The notes under the pieces were generated by a model. It saw only the letters and a program-made list of their open reading frames with translations, ran no database searches and was not told the origin of the DNA. From positions 12,958,001 through 13,022,000 of the forward strand of contig NC_088321.1 in assembly GCF_910592395.1 (NCBI RefSeq): DNA of 64,000 bases. The letters run 5' to 3'. The stretch comes from Lineus longissimus (Eukaryota > Nemertea > Pilidiophora > Heteronemertea > Lineidae). Below, piece after piece: positions 33,575 to 44,900 of this stretch (position 1 is its first letter; each line of letters opens with the position of its first letter). The translations under genes were made by a program, and so were the position numbers.

Positions 33575-34203
33575 ACCCAGAGTACTTCAAGACGACGTCA
33601 CGAACTCCTCCGCCACAGGAGTGACCTGACCTGTTCATTGTGTTCAACCTCGACATCCGGGGTCTACTTGATTAGCATTCAAAATGGCTGCACCACTGGA
33701 CTTTGGATACTAGTGTATGTCATATCACTCGTCATCGCCAGAATCTGGGGATGACGTAGAAATTGTGACCTATGACCCGTCTTTTTGGGCACTACGTGTC
33801 AGCACTGTTTCAACATGACCAAAAACCGTTTGTAGCCGATCAAATAATTGTAAAATTGAACAATTATCTCAGGATGTATACAGATAAAGAAGCCTTATAC
33901 TTAAGTGTATAAAAAAAATTATCAAAAGGGATTTTGAAACAATCTTTTTACAGTGTGAGAGATGTGGCCGACCTAGAAGGCTATATCGACGAACTATTTA
34001 CAGGCTTACGCCAATAATTCAAAATTTAAAATTTGTGATCGATTTTGAATTTTTCACTTGCATTAATATAAGCATATAAAATATATCTAAATACTTCAAA
34101 TACCCAAGTTTGTCTACACAACGTCATTGTTGAAATTTATATCACGTACGAAAAATTCAAATTCAATTTCAAATTTCAAATATTTAACGGACGGCGTAGG
34201 CCT

Positions 34204-35414
34204 TTAAATGAATGCAGACACGGCCCTGCAAAAATGCACGCATGTATGTAGGTTTATGTCAATTAACTGACCTGAACTCCATTCTCGATAGGATGATATT
34301 TCAGATCCAGTTAATTTCGTGTTTGAAATCAGAAGCCTTGCCACATAATGTGTTCCGATTATATTGCACAATCTCTGCCAGTGTCCAAAGACGACTTTAT
34401 AGTAGCCGTCCGCTGAGGTTACATATTCCATCGGCAGATTGCTTATCTTTCTAGTCACTGTGTCCACACTGAAAATTAAGGACCTTCCCATATTATCCAG
34501 ATGTATCACAAGGCGAACCCATTTATTAACAGGACATTGCGATTTTAAATCGTATACAACAGTAGTTGCTTCGTTGTGACTATTCTTGTTGAGTGCTTCA
34601 TGTCCACTGAATAATAATAGGCTACAAGTATGTCTCTCATCCTGCTTTACTATTTCCATGTATACACCGAACAAAACAAAACCGCTATGACCCCTCCTAA
34701 AATCCGCAATAGCGTAGACCTGTCTGGCACCAGTGGACAGAAAATAAATATCGCACGCGAGTGTAAATATTGAATTATAATAATACTGAGATTTAAAAGC
34801 GAACTCTAAAACACTTGGTCCAGCTGGTGAATGATGGTTTAGACAAGATAGTTCCCTTGCAGTATGTTCTATTTGATCAGGGCCAACCACCAGTTGCGCT
34901 GGTCCGCAATTTTCTATCAAATTATGTTCACTTCTAACAATGTTATTGTTGATATTAAACTTGTCTAAGGACCAGTACCAAAGGATTGTGTTTACGCGTT
35001 TGATCCCGAGAGACAGTAAAAACAAAGTTCTTACCATCATCATGGTGGTACGCAAACTCCTAAGTTCTTCCTCGTTCGATGTAAAATTTTGCTATTCAAA
35101 TCTGATGAAATACGCGATAGTGTACATGTGGGGAGGAGGTGTATGTCATACCGACTTAACGGCTGCGATCGTCAGTCCCAAATAAGAGTCTCTTTCTTTC
35201 CCCGCTGGTCCAATGGGCCGATATATCCGGCGAATGAGCCATGTATCTGACTTCCTATAAGGCAGCTTTGTGGAATTTGGCGAAAAAGCCGGAATAGCAT
35301 ATAATATTCCTTAGAAGTAAACTTATTTTCGTTATTTTCGATTCTTACCTCGCAATCGAAAGCGGTCGAAACTGCCAGGTCGTCCATCATATCACCTGAT
35401 GAAAAGTAGTTCAT
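34204..35414 (-). CDS. LamG/ConA-like protein, copy in U7
   Basis: Inferred exons are 35414-35349 (MNYFSSGDMMDDLAVSTAF start, donor GTAAGA) and 35091-34204 (acceptor TAG, leader MMMVRTLFLLSLG). They join in phase to give about 317 residues. Short C-terminus type. Loop variant LNKNSHNEATTVVYDL. Scattered substitutions (KRVNT, WSLDKFN, RSEHNLIENCG) make this one of the more diverged copies, still with no stop and no frameshift. Confidence 0.72.
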
Positions 35415-38339
35415 CCTCTATTGGGTTTGTGTAAAAACTAAACTATAATGAGCAAACACACAACCGGCGCTGCGAAAACACGCGGCGTTGCTTTGGGGAA
35501 GTGTAAGATTGCTTCCAAAATATGACCCAGATAAAAATTTTGGCGCTGTTAGCTGCCTGAGTACTGAATGGGATAATCGAGTAAAGACGTCTTAAGTAGG
35601 TCCTCAGCTCCAAGCAGCGCGTCACCACGCATCGATCCGCACAAAAAAGGATCTCTGCATGAAGGCTTCACTCGGGTCCAGTCGGGATTATAATCGGAAA
35701 ACTACGATAATTCATTCGGTTTTCGAGTTTTTCCGTTTCCGTGTTATGCTCGGAACTGCTACTGTAGAATGGAAGGTGTTTGGTATGGGTAGCCGACATC
35801 CTGAATTAAGAGGCAACACTCAGCACTTGTGACCGAGCTTATGCCCTGAATAAACCAACATGCTTCACACACCACACACGCCATTCGATGATAAATGTGT
35901 ACCATTTATTTTCTCGAAATCGCATTTCAAATGATAAAAAACTGCTTTCTGGTTACTCAATAAGTTAATGAAGAATTAAACGCTATAAAAAGACAGCGTC
36001 TTACAAGATCGTGTAATTACAAGAAATTCCGCGTTTTTTGCATTCAAAATTTCAGCCAATGAGAGCGTGTTTAGATGCGGTGATTGTTATGGCAATCGTG
36101 CTAGGAAAGATGTTATAGCCATTTTGATTGGGCGAAGTGGATTTGTCTGCCTCATCTCGCAAATTACAATCGGCTTACCTCAGGGTAAGTAGTGTCCGAG
36201 GGGAGGAATATACGGCTGATTCTGATATTCGAGGATGCGCAGCCAATTTTGACCCTGATCGATCTGATGCAATTTCACAGAATCTTTCCTACATGGCAAA
36301 TATTGATAACATCGACCCCCACGAAATAGCTTCCATGGGGGTCGATAAGCTTAAACCGGCAAGGGCAAATGAATAAAACGATGAAGGACGTACATGCGCT
36401 TAAAAACGCCACTGTCTTTGATCAGGTGATCAACAGTGTGGACCAACCAACCTCGACAATAACCTCGTCCACAGGCTGTAATATTTCGATAATATCTAGT
36501 CTGCTTAGAGTGAAAGAAATTGGGTGAAAATCTACACAGCTGCACCGCAAGACCAGCGGTCCTTGCAACTGGGTACGATGCATGATATAAAGGGCTATGA
36601 ATCCTGCTACATCGCGTTATAACTGCTGAGAACGATTGCAGGAATCTGTTAGTAGGCTTTGGCAAATCAACAGGTCGATCCAGTGTAGTTCGAAATGAAA
36701 AGAGGACGTCAAGTTCAAAAAGCCAGAACCTGTTGGAAATCACGGGAATTACTAAGCTTGTTTTTTGCTTCCATCAGACATAAGCCGCAACTGCACCGAA
36801 TCCTTGTCACTCTCTGACGGCTGAAATGGTCTTCAAGAGCGTTAAAGATACACAATAGTATTGTTTATCCTTGCTAACTAATCTAACCATTAATAATGAT
36901 GTGTTTTCTATCCCAAAACCGACACTTCTAAGACCAGGATCTCCTCGAATACACAAGGGAGTTGTAATGACGATTTATCGCAGTACACGCCTACAGTGAA
37001 TTTTACTAAACAGCATTGCTGTATGTATCGCTGTGCAATAGCTCTCAATACACGAGCTGGAAATAACTTTGGATGTTTATCCTCTGTACATGAGAGCATT
37101 AGCAATACTTCGTAACAGGTCCTGCGTACCAGGTTCACTGAGATTCGAATTAGGTCTGCTGGTGGTGGTGAAATCTGGCGTTTTCAAAAGCCAACTCTGA
37201 CCTGGCGGGCTACTGCATGGTCTGCAAGTGCCTATAGCATCCCTTGAGACTTCTGTTTTTGATCAAATACCAGCATTTAGGTAAATCTATGGCAGTTTTG
37301 AATTGGGCATGCCATAACGAATGCTTGAGTAACGTAGCCTATATTATAGTTCTCAGCGATTACTGGTGTCATAATGAGGCGCTATGCAAGGTGATATCAA
37401 AACAATATATCGGGTTGATCGATAAAGTGTATTGATCAGCCTGCAACAAACAGATGGTCTGTTGCGTTATTTTTTTCGAGTGTTCCATCAATGGCTATCG
37501 CTCATGTTATCAACAATCGATTCCTTTGATTAGAGCACTACCTGTGATTTTCTGTACGTATGTACTCATGACCTGTACAATATGCATCTAAATTATTGAA
37601 AAAAAGATCGCTTCAGTCATTTCAAAAAAAATTAAAAACCTCTAAAGTCTTTTGGTCAACCCAACCGCGTAGAGGCTCTCTTGTTCCTGGACCATCCGAA
37701 CGGCGTACCCCTAAGAAACGTTGAATGTGAACATTTCCAACCATGCTTATAACAACTTGCCGCTGTGGAGACTGATAAACATGTACAACTACATGTATTA
37801 TAAATGCCTAGTTTCACCGAGTTTACGTACATAATAACTGCACTACGGTGTGTTTATTGTATACTATTAGCTGAGTCACAAGACAATGCAATGAACACGA
37901 ACGGCCTTTAAGATCTATTGTACATTGTCACTGCATTAGGAAATGCCTTCTTCAAGCTCCCGGCAGTGATTATCTACGCATACGGTTTGCATGATGCCTG
38001 GAGATCATTTGAACAAGTATCCTTAATGGACAATAGCCAAAGAAGATTTTCTTCATTACTTATTCTGATGCCGTAGGTCATACTGTCATGGCGCTGGGTG
38101 GCCAAGCAACCATGGTCAGAACACAAACATGAAGTTGGAGAAAGAGTGAGGCATGTTTACTGGTTCCACTGTATTCACTTTCTCTTGGAGTGCCTAATCC
38201 TTTGGCTTTCAACAGCTTGGCCCTCGTACCTGGATTACCATATTCGCAACTAGAGCGGTGATGTACAATAGGTAGGTTCCATTAAGGTTTCTCTTGTGTC
38301 TTGTCCAGGTCTAGTCCCAGTTCGAAAATTCTGTTCAAA

Positions 38340-38600
38340 TTCTCTTAAGATTCTTTGCTTAGTTCTTATTCAGTTTCGTGTACATGTACATGCACATTCA
38401 TCACACGTAATGAATGTGCGTAATAATCTTGTAAGATTCTTAATTCTGTTTAGTCTCGTGTACAAGTACATGTACATTCGTTAAAAATTCAGTTTGAACA
38501 CAGCATTACAAGAATTCGGCCGGTAACGAATGTGCATGTACTTGTACACGAGACTGAACAGAACTAAGATAAGAACTTAGATTCTTAGTTTACATCAAAA
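38340..38600. repeat. foldback (MITE-like) element near array edge
   Basis: Arms ~38432-38482 and ~38524-38577 are inverted copies centred on CTCGTGTACAAGTACATG. A third, direct copy of the arm lies at ~38350-38400. The remainder of 37813-38869 shows no gene. Confidence 0.7.
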
Positions 38601-38912
38601 CTAAGAATTTTAGAGGAATCTTGTAACTAATGTACTAGACTAGCACACGAAACTGAACTAAATCTCATAGGAGTGTTAACTGTGGATTTTCGATCTGGAG
38701 TATAAAAAGACGCCCAACTCTTCGAAACAACTGGTCCAGATGCTTTGAAAATCGAAAATCACTGGGCACTTCCTACCCAACTCTGTTTGATACTAGCAAA
38801 ACCTATGAGTCACAGCCCTCCGCCTTTCCCTTATTATTATAATGCCTAATGCACATGTTTGTCTTTCAGATATGTCATATGAATTAGGATACTTGCGTCA
38901 CAATCAGTAACA

Positions 38913-41900
38913 ATGTCAGGCCAAGCAACATCCCCAATTACAGCTTGCGTAGCCGGGCCCCAATCGAAATGTTATGAAGACGGAATCTTTTTGCCTTTCT
39001 TCCAACATGATTCTGGCTACTGGCAAGGATGGGCTGCCGCCTATTTTCTCATGTTGATATGGTTTTTCCTCGGGATTGCCATGTTGACCGACACCTTCAT
39101 GTCGGCCATTGAAGCGATCACGAGCGCGAAGCGCACCATCCGTATACACAGCCACAAGAAGAAAAACAAATATAAAACCATGGAAGTGAAATTCTGGAAC
39201 GAAACTGTGGCAACGTTACTTCTCGGGGCCAACTGTCCTGTCATCATGATTGGCATCGTTGAGTTAGTTGGAAGTGAATTCAAAGCTGGATTTATCAACC
39301 CCGGGACAGTTCTGGGGTCGTCTGCTTTCAACTTATTTTTCGTCAGCGCCATTTGTATCAGCCTCGTTCCCAACTTGGACACAAAGAGGATACGACAGTT
39401 TGACGTTTTTTGGGTCGCCATCTTTTTTTCGCTATGGGCTTTTGTCTGGGCTATTCTGGTTGTCATGGTTGTGACCCCTGATTACGTTGACCTTTGGGAG
39501 GCCATATTGACACTGATTATGTTCACGGTGTTTGTTCTCATCGCCTTTATTGTTGACAAGGAATATTTCAAGGAGAGGACAGACGTTGAGAAATGGGCAC
39601 TTTTGGATCAGGGTAAGAAGGCATTGAAGACATTTTGAAAGAAAGTCTTAGAAAAAGCCACAAAAAGCCACATTTCTAATGGAAATTGATAAATTTGTTA
39701 ATTCTGCCATGTTTTTCTTTCGTTATTGTCGTTACATGTAAACTCTTCTGAACCAAATTCTCTACGGCCTGAACGTTGCCAGGACTGATTTTTTTCCCCG
39801 CGAAGCCTTATTTTCGCGGTGTACAATTCTGTTTTGCGATTTTTGTGGCAATTTTTATTCGCGAACACATAGCCGCGTACGGTATGTTTTACAAACCATG
39901 GTCAACGAACAGTATTAATCTTTCCGATATCCATCTCAAGGAGTTATCACCTAACACGCCTAAAGGCACATTTTCCAATAATGTTTTCAACTTGAGGCTA
40001 CTCTCATAATCCTTTTATATTGCTCTAAGTAATGTCCACGTTTCTTTCAATGTCGCATATGGACAACAAAGATAACATATCTCCTTGAGGTAGGACTACA
40101 CACCATGTACTTTATATAGTATATTGGACTTAACATCACATACTGAGTGTAAAAGTGTTCTCAGCGTAAATTATTGAAATTTAGACGGGTATTTGCATTT
40201 GCCCATTGAATCATTGAATCGTAGAATTTGATCGAAATCGGTTTAAGGAAATTCTTTCCGTAGGATAAAAATGTCGGAGGACATAGAATATCCTTTTATG
40301 TGCTTTTAAGCTCATATATGTAATAAAGGTATCCGCTACCTGTGTCTTAATCTGTCATGAAACAATGACGAACGTGCACGACAAAACCTGCCAATAGGGT
40401 GCCCTGCAGGCAAGTGGATCATGGTTGTAATGAGAAAGCCATTTCCTGGGTCAATAATTATTGAATATTTCATCCCTTAACTACTCTACATGGGGAAATA
40501 GCACCATGTTGTAGTTTGTCAATTTTGATGAGTTTTAGGGAGAAAATCAACAAAACTTAATTTTAATGGAAAATGCTTTTTAATCTTTCTTTTCAGATTG
40601 TGCGGGTCTAACTGTGGATGAAAGTGGTAATGTCGACTCAGAGGCTGTCCGGAGATTCCTCAAGGTGAGCACTCAAAACGTTTTAGTCACAAAACAGTTG
40701 CAATCTCATTTACATTCATATTACGCTCAACTTCTTTCTGGTTCGATGCAACTTTCCTGCCCTAGGGGCTTAGAAATAAAGGTTTCGTTGCTTTGAATTG
40801 AATGCCTCCAGTTTTTTTTTTTGTTTTTTTTTTACAACTAACAACCATTGACAACCACTAGAACAATGGTAAACATCACCAAAACGATCGTGCCACCCGT
40901 CCAAAAATACAGTTTTGGAGGAGTTATCTTGAAAAGAACGGTCTCATGAGAAACCTGAATCGCTTAAACGCCCATTTTACCAACCTCAAAACGTCGCCAT
41001 CCGCGCATGGCCTCAAGGTTTCACCTAAATGTAAGTCTTTGAAATGGAAGTCATCTGGCCTTCTAAGTATTCCATAATATAGTGACCCGGGCCCCTTTAA
41101 AGTAATCATTTCATGACATATTCCAGGAACTAGGCCGACAACCCAAGATATCAGAGGAGGACATGGCAAAACTAGCCACAACCTTCGCAGTGGAAAACAA
41201 ATCACACAGTCACTTCTGGTACCGTGTCCAGGCGTCCCGGAATATAGGGGGCGCTCCTGACCTATCGCCACTGCTAAATGATACACTGCTGAAGGTATGA
41301 CGATCAACGACGAGAATGTACAATCTTGATTATGTGGTGTGTTGATGAAAACTCTCGATTTCGGTATACAGGGCGTACTCAACATTTTGGTCCTGAGGGG
41401 AGGCAGTATACAAAACGTTTTGTCCTAAAAGGGGCCAAATATCCACGAAAAGCACTTTTTTGAGACGTCAGTAACTGTCTGGGGGGGGGGGGGGGGGGGG
41501 CGTTCCACCTGCACCCCCACGAAATCTCGCAGATTGCTAACGTTACGAGAGGGAATTATTGTAAAGATTTGCACATTACGTTTTTACCCCCGCAGGTAAA
41601 ATAAATCTGGCCTAGCCCATGACACGGTCTACTGTATCCAAACAAAGTCCGCTCGCGCCTACGCCAAAACGCCCATGCATTGTTTTATTACCTTATCAAA
41701 TGGTTATCATGGCCAGTCTTGCTAACTTTAACCCCGCGAAACAGCTTTCAAGGGGATCGATAAGCCGAAACCGGCAAGGGCAAACGTACTGCATTCTTAC
41801 CGTTTCAGTTTTATACAAAAGTAAAGAACAGGTGCGCTGAGATGGGGTCCATGGGTTCCATGACGTCAGATGTCTTCGACCTTGACAGCACCGATGACGG

Positions 41901-44900
41901 CGACTTAGCTGTAATAGAATTTGCCGCCACCAGTGTCGCTGTGGTAGAGATGGATAAGCGGGTGCACATCAGTGTGAAGCGATACGGCAGAACGGATAAC
42001 CGGGTCATTTTTAAGTTAGTATTTATTTATTTTTTGAAAATGTGCGTAGTGGTCTCACCTCATCAAAAAGGGCCAGTACACCCAAGGTACATCCAATGAA
42101 CTACTTCTGTTATGAGTGCATCCTGCATGTGGCCTAGGTGTCCTAGAATTCAAGGGCCTTGGGCTTCTTCATTACGTTTTGCACATGCCGGTTTTTATGG
42201 CCTATCAACCCCATTGAAAGTTGTTTCGAGGGGTCGATGTTATCAAAGCTTGCCCTCATAACCCTTTGATAAGACTACAGAACAATCGGAATTTAGGCCA
42301 AGGTGCTTACTGCTAAGTAAGGGGCAATAACGTAATGTCGCCACTAATAGATTCCGACTGGTTAGTTTTGGCCGATGACCTTCTCGTCTGCGTGGCCTCC
42401 AAACTGTAGAATAGCCTGAACATTTGAATATTAAGACCAAGCATTGGAATTAAGGAATCGGACATGTTTGCAAGATTCTTGCAAGATTATTGGCACGGAT
42501 CTAATTATGTACTTAGCCTTACTACAATAGACGTGTTCTGATTTTCTCGCAGGTTCGAGACGTTTGACGGGACAGCAGAGGCTGGTAACGATTACGTGGA
42601 GAAGAAGGAGACTGTGGTATTTGAGCGAGAAGAGACGCACAAGATCATCGACATAGACATCGTGGACGACAACGAATCGGAACCGAACGAGATCTTCTTC
42701 GCTAAGGTCTCCATAGATCCTGAGGCCAGTGACGGGACGGCGATTCTTGGACGTCACTCTGTTTGCCAGATCATCATTATCGATGATGATGGTGAGTATC
42801 TTTCTTTGCTTAATACGAGGGGTACTCTTCTGAGCGAAGGCGGTTCTGCCTAAGTCCGAATACAGGCCACTGTATCAAATGTCAGTAACTGCGTAAGGGG
42901 TCGAAACATTGTATAAGGGTTCAGGCAGAAGAGAGAAGAAAAAATCTAATTTAGGTCTCCCCTTACGGTACCTCTGTGGATTACTTCTCCTTCTTATACC
43001 TTAACCCTTCAATGGCATTAAACAATCATAACCCCTTACCGACCATTAATTCAGTGGCCTGTGGTCCCAAGGTATCCAGACAGGTTCCTTCTTTGCCTTC
43101 CACGTGAAGGCGGCCGGGTACTCTTCTTAGCGAAGTTGGTTCTTCCTGCGCCTCAAGGCCTCAAGACGGATGTCTCTTTGTTGCTTTCGACGAGGGGCCA
43201 GGGTACTATTCTGAGTGCATGTAGTTCTGCCTGAGTCCAAACGCCTCAGAACGGATATTCCAAATGCTGCATTTTATTTGGTATCGACAATGATGGCGAT
43301 GTGGGTATTGTTTGCGGCAAAGAGAACTTTTCCTTTGCAGGATGCAAACGATGGAAGGGTATTTATTTCTCACCGATGAGTAAAATCTGTATTTTCTGTC
43401 CAAAAATACATATCGAGAGGTAGAAGGTGCCGTTCATCATGTTCATTCAGAAACTCCCGTGCAACATATACTACGGATTACACGTCATTGAGATTGATAT
43501 TATGCATTATAGACGAGAGTTGCAATCATTGATCATGACATGACAGAACGAATATGTTTGCTATCTATTATTGATCACCATTCTTTGATTAATTAAGAGA
43601 TTGATCCCTTCGGCAATAATGACATGAGTTAAAGGAGAGTGGGCTAAGATATATGTTGACCATGCACCACCATTATGGCTAGAACTTGAAACCCTAAGGC
43701 AATTAGAACTTCAAAATGAAGTCAATGCCCATTTAAAACATGGGAGCCAGTTCTCAGCCACCCTTGAAATTGGGATTCACTTCGACGTTTTGAATTTGGA
43801 ATTCAATTTATAGCCGATATGGTTGTGACTATGGTCAACGCTTTATCATTCTAACAGACGTCAGACGCCTTCCACGACTGTTAGTGATCATGAATATCCA
43901 CATGTAGTGCTTGAGACATGGTCTTTTTGATATCAATCAATCAATCAAATATGACATTTCTAAAGCGCCAAAATTTGATGAAAAATTTCACCAACTCTCA
44001 GGCGCCTTTGAAATACACTCGAAAAAGGTGTGCTGCAACCTGCCATACTGATATTGCTGATCACTCCAATTTTATATCTTAGGGACTGTATTAAAACAGA
44101 TATTCATCGAACATCGTGTTTAATGTCAAATACATAAGGTTGTCAAAAGATGTCACTGCGTCATGGCTAATGCGACAAACCAAACAAGCCCTCCGCACTA
44201 GATCAATTCAACAGCGTAGTTTTGCTCTTCCTACCTCACATCACAGACCACCCAGTAATTGTTGACAGCTAATAATGTTCTTCTTGGCGCTCCCGGCCCT
44301 CAACTAACTTTTTTTTCATATCATTGAACGATCTTCACAAAATCGTTAACCAATTGTTGCCACTTCTTCTCCAGCTGCCGGTGTCCTTGAAATCGAGAAA
44401 CCGAGCTACCTCTTCAAAGAAAGTGCACGAAAGGCCAGCATCCCCGTTGCAAGGCGAAACGGAGCAGACGGTAAAGTCGGCATAAAATGGCGGACTGTTG
44501 ACATCACTGCTATTTCCGGTCGAGATTTTCTTGGCGGAAGTGGCGACTTGGTATTTGAGCATGGAGAGGTGATGAAGATGATTGAAATTCCCATAGTGGA
44601 TTCACAGGTTTGTTACTCAGGAAACATTTCCAACCACTTTTTGCCGCACAGGGCAGGTTATGAAAGTCCGTAAGTTGTTAATTCATCCGGGTCCAGAAAA
44701 GGAAAATTCAAACAAGAAGCAAACCATTAACAGAAAAAGAGCATGACTTTTTTATGATTACCAGTTATGCATAGTTGAAGCCACTTCGCATTTACCCCGA
44801 AAACGTTCTGATGTACATTTAGTTTAGAAAAGTGAAAACTGATGCGGTCCTCATGATCGGTGTTACACATGTGGAAACCTCATCAAAAAGGCTTAAACTG

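Larger units (their letters stand above)
33097..37812. repeat. Array unit U7 (4.7 kb), last unit
   Basis: A full unit with the AT-rich block, LamG-like gene, linker, promoter-like block and the later segments. Homology to other units ends at CCTAGT (37812). The ~27 bp before it contain a small ACATGT insertion. After this point the sequence is unique, so this is the right edge of the array. Confidence 0.92.

Noticed and set aside
38916-39466. Minus-strand frames opposite exchanger exon 1
   Set aside because: Shadows of a hydrophobic coding exon; no independent support.
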